NCBI GenBank assembly: GCA_024707225.1 | Contig: JANQAE010000004.1 | Location: 620,001 to 684,000, forward strand | Source of the DNA: Dokdonella sp. | GTDB taxonomy: Bacteria; Pseudomonadota; Gammaproteobacteria; Xanthomonadales; Rhodanobacteraceae | Reading direction: 5' to 3' | DNA length: 64,000 bases | Shown here: in pieces, positions 20,489 to 31,225 of the stretch | How the letters are laid out: the number at the start of each line of letters is the position of its first letter | Numbering within the stretch: the stretch's first letter is position 1 | Position numbers and translations under genes: made by a program | Notes under the pieces: model-generated | The model's database searches: none | Told to the model about the DNA's origin: nothing | What the model saw: only the letters and a program-made list of their open reading frames with translations

Positions 20489-22282
20489 ATGTTTCATCTC
20501 CCCAAACGCGGATGGATCGCCGCCGCGGTGCTGCTGGCTGCTGCCGGGACCGCGCACGCCGCGCCCAGGCATTTCCGCGTCGGCGCGGGCTGCACGTACG
20601 CCACGATCCAGGCGGCGCTCGATGCCGAACGCGCCAACCCCGGCTCACCGGCCGATTTCATCTGGGTTGCACGTAATCAAAGCTATTCGGCGCAGGACGT
20701 GCAGATCCACGATCAGAACGTGTTCGTCTACGGCGGTGTCGACGATTGCGTCGACACTTCGGTCAGCGGCATGACGACCCTGAGCGGCAGTGGTGGCGCG
20801 GCGAAGAGCGTCATGACGATCAGCGGCCGTTCGCAGGTCTGGCTCGGCGGACTGAACATCACGCAGGGCGACAACAACGACAGCGGCGTCGGCGGCGGCA
20901 TTAACTTCGTCGGCACCGGCCTGCTCAAGATCGGCAGTTCGACGATCACCAACAACCGCGCCGGCTACGGCGGCGGCGTCAATTTCCACGGCACCGGTGG
21001 CTCGAACGACGTCGCCGAACTCTGGATCAATGCCGAGACGCTCATCACCAACAACACCGCGACGACCTCGGGTGGCGGCATTCGCATCGAAGGCGACGCC
21101 CGATTGCGCGTGGTCGATCCTCAGGTGTGGATTGCGCGCAATCATGCCCTGGGTGGTTACGGCGGCGGCGTCATGCTGCTGGCCCCGGCCAGTGCAGACC
21201 TCGGATCGCCCGGCTACCGGTTTGCCGAACAGATCGCGCTCATCTATGCCAATACCGCGACGTATGGCGGAGGCGTCTCCGTCAACTCCGGCGGCGTCGA
21301 TCAAGACGCGCATCTGCGCCTGTTCGCGACCGATCCCGTCCATCCCGTCGCGATCGAAGGCAATAGCGCAACGCGCGATGGCGGCGGCATCTACGCGTTC
21401 GGCCATCAGGATACGGGGCTTGGTTTCGCCAGCGTGTGCGGCAACGACTTCCGCATTGCCGCCAACTTCGCACGCGAAGGCTCCGCACTGTATGCGGCGA
21501 ACTACGGGCATTTCTTCCAGTCGAGATTGGCGCAGGCCAGCTGCCTCGTCGACACCACTGCGCTCGGCGCGCAGCCCTGTACCGCGCAGTCGTGCGCCGT
21601 CATCGAAGGCAACGTTGCGATGGACGCCAGCGGTGTTTCGACCGACGGATCGACGATCCTGCTCGGCTACGGTGCTTCGTTCGTAGCCGATCGGCTGAGC
21701 ATGAACGGCAATCAGGGCGAACACGCGATCCGCGTGCTGGACTACGGCTCCATGCACCTCGGGAACGCGCTGCTGTATGCCGGCCAGTTCGCCGGCGACT
21801 CCGTCAAGGGTGAATCCGGCTCAACGCTGAGCCTGTCCAACGTCACGATCGCCCACAACGAGATAGGAAGCGGTGCCGTGATCGCCTCGGCAGGCAGGCT
21901 GACCTTGCTCAACGACATCCTCGCGCAGCCAGGGACGACATCGCTCGCGTATGCGGGCCAGAACCCGGCCCAGAATCTGAGTATCGACTACGTCATGTCC
22001 ACGGAGACCTCTTCGCTCGGCTTGGGCACGCACATCATCGGCGCCGATCCGCTGTTCGCGGCTCCGGAACAAGGCAACTTCCGCCTGCAGCCGGGCTCGC
22101 CCGCGATCGATCTCGCGCCGACAGAAGGCAACGACCCGCTCGATCTCGATGGCAACCCGCGTGAAGTGATCTTGCTCGCATCGCCACATCCCGGCGTGCG
22201 CGATCTGGGCGCCTACGAACGCCAGCTGCGCTACTGCGGCGCCGCGGAAACGATGTTCTGCGACGGATTCGGCTTCGATTGA
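20489..22282 (+). CDS. Secreted right-handed beta-helix protein with choice-of-anchor-Q-like end and CDGFGFD tail
   Basis: 597 residues. Signal peptide MFHLPKRGWIAAAVLLAAAGTAHA; then YATIQAALDAERANPGSPADFI, the usual N-cap of pectate-lyase-like helices, and glycine-rich rungs such as NNRAGYGGGVNFHG, NNTATTSGGGIRI and NSATRDGGGIYAFG. Near the C-terminus GADPLFAAPEQGNFRLQPGS, SPAIDLA and RDLGAYE match the choice-of-anchor Q region. It ends ETMFCDGFGFD, a variant of the FxDGFE tail shared with other secreted proteins here. Exported by Sec, probably extracellular or surface. Function unknown; no catalytic motif. Lies 65 bases after the kinase gene and may be its regulatory target. Confidence 0.87.
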   Translation: MFHLPKRGWIAAAVLLAAAGTAHAAPRHFRVGAGCTYATIQAALDAERANPGSPADFIWVARNQSYSAQDVQIHDQNVFVYGGVDDCVDTSVSGMTTLSGSGGAAKSVMTISGRSQVWLGGLNITQGDNNDSGVGGGINFVGTGLLKIGSSTITNNRAGYGGGVNFHGTGGSNDVAELWINAETLITNNTATTSGGGIRIEGDARLRVVDPQVWIARNHALGGYGGGVMLLAPASADLGSPGYRFAEQIALIYANTATYGGGVSVNSGGVDQDAHLRLFATDPVHPVAIEGNSATRDGGGIYAFGHQDTGLGFASVCGNDFRIAANFAREGSALYAANYGHFFQSRLAQASCLVDTTALGAQPCTAQSCAVIEGNVAMDASGVSTDGSTILLGYGASFVADRLSMNGNQGEHAIRVLDYGSMHLGNALLYAGQFAGDSVKGESGSTLSLSNVTIAHNEIGSGAVIASAGRLTLLNDILAQPGTTSLAYAGQNPAQNLSIDYVMSTETSSLGLGTHIIGADPLFAAPEQGNFRLQPGSPAIDLAPTEGNDPLDLDGNPREVILLASPHPGVRDLGAYERQLRYCGAAETMFCDGFGFD

Positions 22283-22318
22283 GCGTCCTTCACCGACGAA
22301 ACAACCGGGGATTCTCGT

Positions 22319-22921
22319 ATGAAACGTCTTGCCTGCTTCGTTCTCTCAGGCCTCGTCGCGTCGCTCGTCGCCACCGCCTGTGCGCAGAACCTGATCGCCA
22401 ACGGCGATTTCGACACGGATCTGTCGGGATGGGCCACACCGGAGGGCACGCCAATGTGGTCGAACTTCGATGTCGACGGCTCGAGCACGTCCGGATCGGT
22501 GTGGTTCGCGAATATGCAGGCGGACGCCAACGTCCGTCAGGTGGTGATATCGCAATGCATCCCGATCGTCCAGACCGGCACCTACGTCTTCGGCGGCGCC
22601 GCCTATGCGCCGACCGGCCAGGTAAGCGCGGGCCGTCTCTACGGCGAGTACGCCATCGATGTCCGCCACGCCGACTGCTCCGGCGGGTACAGCTCGCTGG
22701 GCGGACTGTCCATGACCAGCCTCGGTCAATGGACGTACTACGCGACGACCGGCGGACTCTATCGGCCGCTGAGCGTTCCCGTGCTGTTCCCGGAAGCGTC
22801 GATCCTGATCCGGTTCTCCGTCGAGAAGACCGACGCTGGCGGCAGTTTCGGCGGTTATTTCGACGGCGCCTACGTGATCCGGGATACGCTGCTCAGTGAG
22901 GATTTCGATATCGATACTTGA
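22319..22921 (+). CDS. Small secreted protein, galactose-binding-like (CBM) fold suspected
   Basis: 200 residues. Signal peptide MKRLACFVLSGLVASLVATACA then QNLIANGDFDTDLSGWATPE, the NGDFE...GW opening typical of CBM4/9-like or DUF642-type jelly-roll domains. The remainder (CIPIVQTGTYVFGGAAYAPTG, FSVEKTDAGGSFGGYFDGAYV) fits a single beta-sandwich. Ends DTLLSEDFDIDT, which may be a weak version of the tail in neighbouring secreted proteins. 36 bases downstream of the beta-helix gene, so probably co-transcribed with it. No enzyme motif; carbohydrate or surface binding is inference only. Confidence 0.8.
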   Translation: MKRLACFVLSGLVASLVATACAQNLIANGDFDTDLSGWATPEGTPMWSNFDVDGSSTSGSVWFANMQADANVRQVVISQCIPIVQTGTYVFGGAAYAPTGQVSAGRLYGEYAIDVRHADCSGGYSSLGGLSMTSLGQWTYYATTGGLYRPLSVPVLFPEASILIRFSVEKTDAGGSFGGYFDGAYVIRDTLLSEDFDIDT

Positions 22922-23460
22922 CGACGCGCGAAGCCACGACGCGAACGCCACGAACGGAAATTGCCAGGTGCAATGTCGACATCGCGCAAGCGATGGCCCG
23001 GAGGATGGCCGACCGGGATGGCTTCGACACAAGCCCCTATCGTGCGGAGCTTGTGTCGAAAGCGCAAAGCGGTGACGGGCCGGATCGGACATCCATGATG
23101 TCCATGCCGCTCGCCCGGCGGCGCTTCGATTGCACGCCCGGCGATCGGGATGCCGTGACGCTGCGCCTCGTCGTCGCCCTGGCCCGCGTCTTGGCGCCAC
23201 GGTGAATCTGTCGCGCTCACCGAGGCGAGCATTCGGGTGAACCACAGGTCGCTGGACGTCGTCGAACGGCCGCTCTGCGCACAAGGCTCAGTCGTATCGA
23301 TACGTGCTGCGGGTCGCGCGATGCGTGGAACGATGGCCTCGCGATCAAGGCCAGGTTGGTACGGCCGATGTTCGGATCGCTCGATCCTTCCAGAACTTCA
23401 GCGGCCGCGAGGCCGACGCCTCTGCGCGCGCCGGCAGGGCCCGCCACATGCCGGCCCAGC
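22922..23460. other. Intergenic region between convergent genes, with hairpin
   Basis: About 540 bases with no believable gene; contains one strong inverted repeat at 23023-23060. Confidence 0.5.
23023..23060. repeat. Hairpin TTCGACACAAGC...GCTTGTGTCGAA
   Basis: Perfect 12-base arms around a 14-base loop. No following T-run, so either a Rho-dependent or bidirectional terminator for the convergent genes, or a REP-like element. Confidence 0.6.
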
Positions 23461-24324
23461 TCAGCGCTGCAGTCGCGCCTGCAGCGCGAGCGCGGCCGCC
23501 GGGTTGCGGACCTTGGCCGCACTGATGAAGTAGATGTGGACCGCACGCGGGCGGACCGGCGCGGCATCGGCCGCTTCCACGGTCGGCAGATCGGCTGGCG
23601 CGCGGCCCTCGGCCCAGGTCCGTGCCCGGTCGGCCCAGGCGTCCAGTTCGGCCACGGTGTAGCCGGCCGGTTCGTCCTCGCGGCTGCGCATCAGCCGCGC
23701 ATAGACGATCTCGCCGGTCAGGTCGGCGAATGAGGGATAGTCCGGCGAGTCGGTGAACACGCTCGGCAGGCCGTGCGCGCGCATCAGCGCCAGATAGTCC
23801 GCGCAGGCGAAGCTGGGATGACGCACCTCGAGCACGTGCTGCAGCGGCACGCCGTCGAGGTCGCGCGGCAGCAGATCGAGGAAGGCCGCGACATCGTCGC
23901 GGTCGAACCGGCGCTGCGGACGGAACTGCCAGAGAATCGGACCGAGGCGGTCGCCGAGTTCGGACAGGCCGCCGAACACGAAGCCGTCCACGGTCTTGCC
24001 GACGCCGGCCAGCTCTCGCGCCTCGGTGCAGTAGCGCGGCGCCTTCAGCGAGAACCGGAAGCCCGGCGGCGTCTCGGCGGCCCAGCGCGCATAGGTGGCC
24101 GGCTTCTGCGCCCCGTAGAACGTGCCGTTGACCTCGATCGTGCGCAGCTGGCTCGCCGCGTACGTCAGTTCGCGCTTGTGCGCGAGCTTGGCCGGGTAGA
24201 ACGTCTCGCGCCACGGCGCGAACGTCCAGCCGCCGATGCCGACGCGGATGTCGGCGCCGTCGGCGGGCTTGGCGGCGAACAGGTCGGGATGCATCGGCGG
24301 CCTCGTCGGCTGGGATGCCGCCAT
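23461..24324 (-). CDS. DUF72 domain-containing protein (YecE-like)
   Basis: 287 residues. ATG 24324 has a GGAGG site 4 bases upstream, preferred over Met at 24294. Family motifs: RVGIGGWTFAPWRETFYPAKL, LRTIEVNGTFYGAQKPATYARW, FRFSLKAPRYCTE, LGPILWQFRP, HVLEVRHPSF and the C-terminal VHIYFISAAKVRNPAAAL. DUF72 proteins adopt a TIM-barrel-like fold; their biochemical role is unestablished. Length and motif order are normal. 36 bases downstream of the transporter gene in the same direction, so possibly co-transcribed. Confidence 0.93.
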   Translation of the reverse strand: MAASQPTRPPMHPDLFAAKPADGADIRVGIGGWTFAPWRETFYPAKLAHKRELTYAASQLRTIEVNGTFYGAQKPATYARWAAETPPGFRFSLKAPRYCTEARELAGVGKTVDGFVFGGLSELGDRLGPILWQFRPQRRFDRDDVAAFLDLLPRDLDGVPLQHVLEVRHPSFACADYLALMRAHGLPSVFTDSPDYPSFADLTGEIVYARLMRSREDEPAGYTVAELDAWADRARTWAEGRAPADLPTVEAADAAPVRPRAVHIYFISAAKVRNPAAALALQARLQR

Positions 24325-24360
24325 TGTCCTCCGATGCGGCGTGCCGTGCAGACGGCCGCG

Positions 24361-25653
24361 TCAGCGCATCGCGGAGGCGGCAGCGTGCCGAACGGGCACA
24401 CCCCAGGCCGCCGCGGCCAGGCCGGCCAGCGCCGCGGCGGCGACGTAATAGACCGCGGCCTGCGGATCGCTGCGCAGCCAGAACGCGACCGCGAGCGGCG
24501 TCAGGCCGCCGGCGATCGCGTAGGCGCCGTTGTACGCGAAGGAGATGCCCGAGTAGCGGATCGGCGCCGGAAACGCCTGCACCATCGCGCTCGGCACGGC
24601 ACCGACCACGCCGACGCACAAGCCGGTCGCCGCGTACAGCGCGATCAGGTGCTGCGGCATCGCGCGCGCGCCGGCATAGAGCATCGCGGTGGCCGCGATC
24701 AGCACCAGCGCGCCGACGATCAGTACCGCGCGCACGCCGTAGCGGTCGGCGGCCAGGCCGTAGACGACGCAGCCCACGCACAGCGCCAGCGTGGCCGCGC
24801 TGTTGGCACGCGCCGCCTCCGCGGCCGGAATCGCCAGCAGCGTCTGCAGCAGCGTCGGCGTCATCAGGATCACCACGACGATGCCGGCGGTCAGCATCCA
24901 GGTCAGCAGCATCGACACCACGACGGCGCGGCCGTGGCCGCGCAGCACCTCGCGCAGCGGCAGCCCCTCGCTGAGCGCGCGGCGTGCGCGCAGCGATTCG
25001 AACACCGGCGTCTCGTGCAGAAAGCGGCGCAGCCACATCGCGCCCAGGCCGAACACGCCGCCGAGCACGAACGGCCAGCGCCACGCACCGGCGAGCACGG
25101 CCTGCGCGCTCCACCACGCGCTGACTGCACTGGCGACCAGCGATCCGAGCAGGATGCCGAACGTGAGTCCGGCGGTCAGCGTGCCGCAGGCCAGGCCGAT
25201 CCGGTTCGGCGGAACATGCTCGGAGACGAACACCCAGGCGCCGGGCACCTCGCCGCCGACCGCCGCGCCCTGCACCAGCCGCAGTGCCAGCAGCAGCAGC
25301 GGCGCGGCCAGGCCGATGTCGGCATAGGTCGGCAGCAGGCCCATCAGCAGCGTCGGCACCGCCATCAGCAGTACGCTCAGCACGAAGACGCGCTTGCGGC
25401 CGACGCGGTCGCCGAAATGCGCCATCACGACGCCGCCGAGCGGCCGCGCCAGATAGCCGGCCGCGAAGATGCCCAGCGCCTGCAGCTGGCGCATCCATTC
25501 CGGCAGGTCGGGCGGAAAGAACAGCTGCGCCAGCACCGACGTGAAGAACACGAAGATGATGAAGTCGTAGAACTCCAGTGCGCCGCCGAGCGCGGCCAGG
25601 CTCAGCGTGCGCAGGTCGCGTCGGGTCAGGGCACGGGGGTCGGCATCGGTCAT
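24361..25653 (-). CDS. MFS transporter, metabolite:H+ symporter (MHS) family
   Basis: Start at ATG 25653 (MTDADPRALTRRDLRTLSLA), 13 codons inside the ORF-track start. About 430 residues and twelve membrane helices. Signature: ALGGALEFYDFIIFVFF in helix 1, MAHFGDRVGRKRVFVLSVLL in loop 2-3 (the MFS DRxGRK motif), and RLVQGAAVGGEVPGAWVF in helix 5, all typical of ProP/ShiA/KgtP relatives that import organic acids or osmolytes with protons. Substrate not predictable. Acts in the inner membrane. It ends 36 bases before the DUF72 gene. Confidence 0.92.
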   Translation of the reverse strand: MTDADPRALTRRDLRTLSLAALGGALEFYDFIIFVFFTSVLAQLFFPPDLPEWMRQLQALGIFAAGYLARPLGGVVMAHFGDRVGRKRVFVLSVLLMAVPTLLMGLLPTYADIGLAAPLLLLALRLVQGAAVGGEVPGAWVFVSEHVPPNRIGLACGTLTAGLTFGILLGSLVASAVSAWWSAQAVLAGAWRWPFVLGGVFGLGAMWLRRFLHETPVFESLRARRALSEGLPLREVLRGHGRAVVVSMLLTWMLTAGIVVVILMTPTLLQTLLAIPAAEAARANSAATLALCVGCVVYGLAADRYGVRAVLIVGALVLIAATAMLYAGARAMPQHLIALYAATGLCVGVVGAVPSAMVQAFPAPIRYSGISFAYNGAYAIAGGLTPLAVAFWLRSDPQAAVYYVAAAALAGLAAAAWGVPVRHAAASAMR

Positions 25654-25873
25654 CGTCGGCTCGCGGCGAAAAACGGCGCGCAGGTATAGCACTGCGCGTT
25701 CGGCTGCGGGAATGGCGCTCGGGCACGGCGCTCTCGGACGCGCGTCGACGCGACCACAGCGGTTTGCCGAACGGCGCCACGGCAGGCGCTGCCGACGACC
25801 TCACCGATCATGCCGTCGGCAGCATCGGCGAAGGGCGCGTAGCGCCGGCGGCAGCAGCCGCCGGACGCCGCAC

Positions 25874-25902
25874 CGGGCCGCCCGCACACTGCGGGCGGCC
25901 CG
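25874..25902 (-). terminator. GC-rich hairpin after the DUF11 gene
   Basis: CGGGCCGCCCGCA-CAC-TGCGGGCGGCCCG: perfect 13-base arms, 3-base loop, six bases beyond the stop of the 25909-31225 gene. No U-tract, so termination may be imperfect or factor-assisted. Confidence 0.7.
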
Positions 25903-25908
25903 CAATCG

Positions 25909-28900
25909 TCAGCGCAGGCGGCGCCGCGGTGCCGCGATCGCCAGCCCGGCCAGGCCGAGCGCCAGCAGCAGCGCGGCCAGCCCGCCGAGCGTCGGCACCG
26001 CGACCGCCTCGACCGGCGTACCGACCATGAACACGGTCGGATCGATCGCGCCGGGGGCGCCCGGATCGTCGCTGAGCGCGGTGGCCTCGTTGCTGCCGTC
26101 GCCGTCGCCGTCATAGGCGGCCTGGGCCTGGTTGCTGACCGTGCCGGTGGCGCCGGCGCGGATCGTCGCGTCGATCAGGATCGTCACGCTGCCGCCGGCC
26201 GCGATCGGGCCGTTCCAGGTCACCGTATTGGCACCGACGTTCGCGGTCGCCGTGCCGCTGCTCGCACTGGCCGCGATCAGCGCCAGCTGCGGCGGCAGCA
26301 CGTCGACCAGCTCGTCGCCGGGGTTGTCGCCCTGCGCACCGCCGGCATTGGCGAGCACGATCGTGTAGCGGATTGCACCGCCCGGCACGAAGCTGCCGCT
26401 GACGCTCTTGCGCACCGATACGTCGGCGCCGGCGACCGGCACCTGCACCGTCGTGGTGTCGGTGGCACTGTCGTTGGACGGATCCGGATCGGTCGTGCCG
26501 GCCGGCGCCGCGACCGTCGCGGTATTGCTGATCGTGGCGCCCGCGGCTGCGGCCGGGTCGACCGGACAGGTCGCCGTGAACGTCACGCTGGCACCCGACG
26601 GCAGATCGACGCCGGCGGCGATTGCACCGCTGCCCGAGGCCGGGCAGCCGGCGCCGCCGGCAGCCGCGCAGGTCCAGGTCGGCGCGATGCAGGACGCCGG
26701 GAACGTATCGGTCACGGTCGCACCGGTCACGGCCTGCGGACCGGCATTGGACGCGACGATCGTGTAGGTCAGCGTGCCGCCGGCGGCCACCGTCACGACG
26801 CCGTCGGTCTTGGTGATCGACAGGTCCGCGCTGGCGCTCAGCGTGTCGGTATCGGTCGCGCTGTTGTTGCCGGGCGTCGGATCGGTCACGCCGGACGGTG
26901 CCGCGACCGTCGCGGTGTTGACGAGGCTGCCGCTGGCACCGGCGTCGATCGCGCAGACCGCCGTGTAGGTCACGCCGGCGCCGGACGGCAGGTTCGCCGG
27001 ATCGGCGATGTTGCCGCTGCCGCTCGGCGTGCAGCTGCCGCCGCCGCTGCCGGCGCAGGTCCAGGTGCAGCTCAGCGTCGAGGCGAACGTGTCGGTCACG
27101 ACCGCGCCGGTCACCGCACTCGGTCCGGCATTGGCGGCGACGATCGTGTAGGTCGTCGAACCGCCCGGGGTCGCGCTGCTAACGCCGTCGGTCTTGGTGA
27201 TCGACAGGTCCGCCGACGCGCCGAGCGTGTCGGTGTCGGTCGCGCTGTTGTTGCCCGGGGTCGGATCGGTCACGCCGGCCGGCGCGGCAATCGTCGCGGT
27301 GTTGACCAGGGTGCCGCTGGCACCGGCGTCGATCGCGCAGACCGCCGTGTAGGTCACGCCGGCACCGGCAGGCAGGTTCGCCGGATCGGCGATGTTGCCG
27401 CTGCCGCCGGCCGTGCAGGTGCCGCCGGCCGACCCGGCGCAGGTCCAGGTGCAGCTCAGCGTCGAGGCGAACGTGTCGGTCACGACGGCGCCGGCCACCG
27501 CGCTCGGCCCGGCATTGGCGGCGACGATCGTGTAGGTCGTCGAGCCGCCCGGCGTCGCGCTGGCGACGCCGTCGGTCTTGGTGATCGACAGGTCCGCCGA
27601 CGCGCCGAGCGTGTCGGTATCGGTCGCGCTGTTGTTGGCCGGATTCGGATCGTTGCTACCGGCCGGCAGCGAAACCGTTGCGGTATTGACCAGTGTGCCG
27701 GTCGCGCCCGCGCCGATCACGCAGGCCGCGGTATAGGTCACGCTGGCGCCGACCGGCAAAGCGGCCGGATCGGCGATGTTGCCGCTGCCGCTCGGCGCAC
27801 AGGTGCCGCCGGCCGACCCGGCGCAGGTCCAGGTGCAGGTCAGCGTCGGCGCGAACGTGTCGGTCACCACCGCGCCGGTGATCGCGCTCGGTCCTGCGTT
27901 GGCAGCGGTGATCGTATAGGTCGTGCTGCCACCCGGCACCGCCGTCGTCGTGCCGTCGGTCTTGGTGATCGACAGGTCCGCGCTGGCGGCGCCGACCGTG
28001 AACACCGTCGCGTCGCCCGGGCCGGGCTGGCCCGGATCGTCGGTGACGCCGGTGGTCTCGTTGCTGCCGTTGGCGTCGCCGTCGTAGACGAAGCTGCCCT
28101 GGTTGGCGATCGCGCCGGTCGCGCCGGGCGCGATCGTCGCGACGATCGTGATCGTGACACTGCCGCCGCTGCCGGGAATCGCACCGTTCCAGGTCACCGT
28201 ATTGGTGCCGACGTTGGCGACCGCGGTCCCGCTGGTCGCGGAGGCCGAGACCAGCGTCAGCTGCGCCGGCAGCACGTCGGTGAACTCGTCGCCCGGATTG
28301 TCGGCCTGCGCGCCGAGCGCATTGGTCATGACCACCGTGTAGGTGACCTGGGTGCCCGGCACGAAACTGCCGCTGACGGTCTTGGTCGCGCTGACGTCGG
28401 CGCCAAGTGCGAGGATTGTGTCGGTATCGGTCGCGCTGTTGTTGCCGGGCGTGGGGTCGGTCACCCCGGCCGGTGCGGCGACCGTGGCGGTATTGCTGAG
28501 CGTGCCGGTGGCGCTGGCGTTCAGCGTGCACGCGGCCGTGTGGGTGGTGCTGCCGCCGGCCGGCAGATTGACCGTGTCGGCGATGTTGCCGCTGCCAGCG
28601 GCCGTGCAGGTGCCGCCGCCGCTGCCGACGCAGGTCCAGGTGCAGGTCAGCGCCGCCGGGAACGTATCGGCCACCGTCGCACCGGTCGCATTGCTCGGGC
28701 CGGCATTGCTGGCGACGATCGTGTAGGTCACCGGACCGCCCGGCGTCACGCTGGACACGCCGTCGGTCTTGGTGATCGACAGATCGGCCTGCGGCGTCAG
28801 CGTATCGGTATCGGTCGCGCTGTTGTTGGCGGGCGTCGGGTCGGTCACGCTGGCGGTCACCGTCGCGGTGTTGGCCAGCGTGCCGGTCGCCGCTGCGCTG

Positions 28901-31225
28901 ATCGTGCAGCCGGCCGTGTAGGTGACGCTGCCGCCGGACGGCAGGGCGACCGTATCGGCGATGTTGCCGCTGCCGGCCGCGGTGCAGGTGCCGCCGCCGG
29001 CGCCGACGCAGGTCCAGGTGCAGGTCTGCGTGGCCGGGAACGTATCGGTGACGGTCGCGGCAGGGTCGGCATCCGGTCCGGCGTTGCTCGCGGTGATCGT
29101 GTAGGTCACGCTGCCGCCCGGCGTCGCGGTGGTGACGCCGTCGGTCTTGGTGATCGCCAGATCCGCCGTCGCGGCGCGGCAGGCGGTGATGCTGATGTCG
29201 TCGACCGCGACACCGCCGAAGTTGACCGAATCGTCGCTGCTCAGATTGAAATTGAGCTCGACGTTCTGGCCGGCCAGCGCGTCGGCACGCGCGACGACCT
29301 GGCTCCAGCCGGCGCGCGCCGGAATGTTGACGGTCGGATTGCCGACCGCGTCGACCATCGTCGCATCGAGCCACTCGAACAGACGCACCGGACCGGCGCC
29401 GCCGACCTGACGCAGATCGACGCTGTAGAGGTCGAAGCTCGCAGACTCGATCTGGTACTGATGCGACCAGCGCACGACGACCGGCGGCGACAGCCCGGCC
29501 AGATTGATCGCCGGCGAGGTCAGGTTCTGATTGCTCGACACGTTGTAGGTGTTGTCGAGATCGGTCTTCCAGCAATTGACGCCGCTGGCGCAGCTGTTGA
29601 ACGCGGCGACCGGATTGGAGGTCGTCGTCGCCAGCGTCGCCGGCAGGCCGAGCTCCCACTCGTCCTGCGTACCGCCGTGCGTGAAGCCGGCGGCGCCGCT
29701 CTCGAAGTCGGTCGCGTACACCGTCGTCGGCACGAAACCCGGGCCGCAGGTCGGCGGCGGCGGCGGCTCGCAGATGCGCAGGCTCCAACTGGTCAGCGTG
29801 CCGCCGCTGGCGTTGTTGGTGTCGTCGCGCAGGTCCAGCGTCCAGGTGCCGCCGGCGTTCTCGCCGTCGAACCACGCCAGGCGATAGGCGATCTCGGGCT
29901 TGAGCCGCATGCCGCGCAGCACCGTGAACGTCGGCGGGATCGCCGCCTCGTCGTCGAAGACCACGTCCATCTGCTGCTGGCCGCCGGTCGCGGCCGCGCC
30001 GATGTCGGTGAACAGGCCGATGTCGTTGCCGCCCGGCGAGCGCAGATGCGCGTCGACGTCGGCCATCAGCGCATGGTTGAGCACGACCTCGACGTCGAGA
30101 TCGCCGATGCGCGGATTGCCGGGTACCGTGATCGTCGAGCTGACCAGCCCGTTCGCCGGGCCGATCGTCCTCGGCACATCGGTGCTGGTGTAGACGGTGC
30201 AGGCGGCCAGCGGCATCGGCGGCGATGCGACGCTGACGCTCAGATGATAGGTCGCGGTCGGACCGCCGGTGGCCGCGCTGGCCGAGTCGACGAATGCGAA
30301 GTAGGTGCCGGCCGTCTTGATCGAGAAGACCAGCGCCTCGGACAGCGGATTGGCGGCCGAACCGGTGCTGGCGTCGTCGATCACCAGGATCTGATTGGCG
30401 GCGTCGCCGAACAGTGCGATGCCCAGGCGCGCGTTCCATTGCACGGCATCGCGTTCCGGATCGGCATCCAGGCTCAGGAACACCGTGTCGCCGGCGTTCG
30501 CGGTGAAGCTGTACCAGTCCTGCTCGGTCGCGGCGGCCGGGCTGCGCGTACCGCTGACCCAGCCGTTGCCCGGCAGCGGATTGGCGGTGGCCGGCGTGTC
30601 GTTGGATTCGACCTCGGGCGTCGGCGCACCGCGCTGGATGCGGAAGTGCAGCTCGTACGGGCGCAGCGTCTGTGCGGCGCTGAAATGGTTGACGCGCAGA
30701 TAGTAGGTGCCGTCCGCCGGAATCGAGGTACCGGCGATGCTCGAGGACGTCGCCGCGAGCGAGCCGTCGTCCTCGTCGAACTCCAGCACCGTGGTGCCGT
30801 CGCTGCCGATCAGGCGCAACTGGCTGTCGGCCGAGGTGCTGGTATTGGCCGAGGTGATGACGGCCGCATAGATGCGGTCGCCGGCCAGCGCAGCGAAGCT
30901 GTAGTAGTCGACGTCCCCGGCCGGGAAGATCGTGCCCTGCATGCGCACGTAGCCGGGCCCGCCGAGCGGCGTCGCGGTGGGAGCCGTGCCGTTGGGCTCG
31001 ACCTCGCTCGGGAACTCGCTCGAGAACACGCGCGTGGACATCGGTGTCGTGCCGCGCGGCCGCGCCGGCAGCGCCTTGCTCTCGACGAACGGCGTCGAGG
31101 TCGGCAGCGGCGAGAACTGCAGTTCACTGCTCGCCGGCTGCGCCCCCCAGCGCGCCGGCCAGCAAGGCGATACCCATCACGCACAGCGAGACAGCCACGC
31201 GCATGGCCCGGCTCTGCATCTTCAT
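25909..31225 (-). CDS. Giant secreted DUF11-repeat protein with proprotein-convertase P-like domain and IPTL-CTERM-like end (frameshifted at signal peptide)
   Basis: The ORF track starts at MSTRVF (31041), but the real start is ATG 31225: MKMQSRAMRVAVSLCVMGIA and a hydrophobic core, a signal peptide. Dropping one G from G6 (C6 at 31143-31148 on the plus strand) joins it to AQPASSELQFSPLPTSTPFV and the main frame, about 1771 residues. Order: two pre-peptidase-like domains (DVDYYSFAALAGD, EQDWYSFTANAGD), a P/proprotein-convertase-like beta-sandwich (DLDVEVVLNHALMADVDAHL, GTWTLDLRDDTNNASGG), a MAM/concanavalin-like domain, then eight DUF11 repeats (ADLSITKTDG type and two ADVSxxKxVSGSFVPG type). 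The end, VPTLGGLAALLLALGLAG then APRRRLR, matches the IPTL-CTERM sorting pattern: motif, helix, basic tail. Likely a surface adhesin or scaffold. Confidence 0.88.
26040..29190 (-). repeat. Tandem DUF11 coding repeats
   Basis: Eight units of roughly 370-400 bases. Six carry ITKTDG; two (about 26040-26420 and 28000-28410) are a different subtype with GSFVPG, giving the order A A B A A A A B. The units starting near 27210 and 27600 are close to identical over long stretches at DNA level, which makes copy-number change by recombination, or assembly collapse, likely. Confidence 0.85.

Noticed and set aside
26040-29190. CRISPR-like regular repeats
   Set aside because: Units are about 390 bases, in frame and encode DUF11 domains. 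No short direct repeat with unique spacers was found anywhere in the window, and no cas genes.
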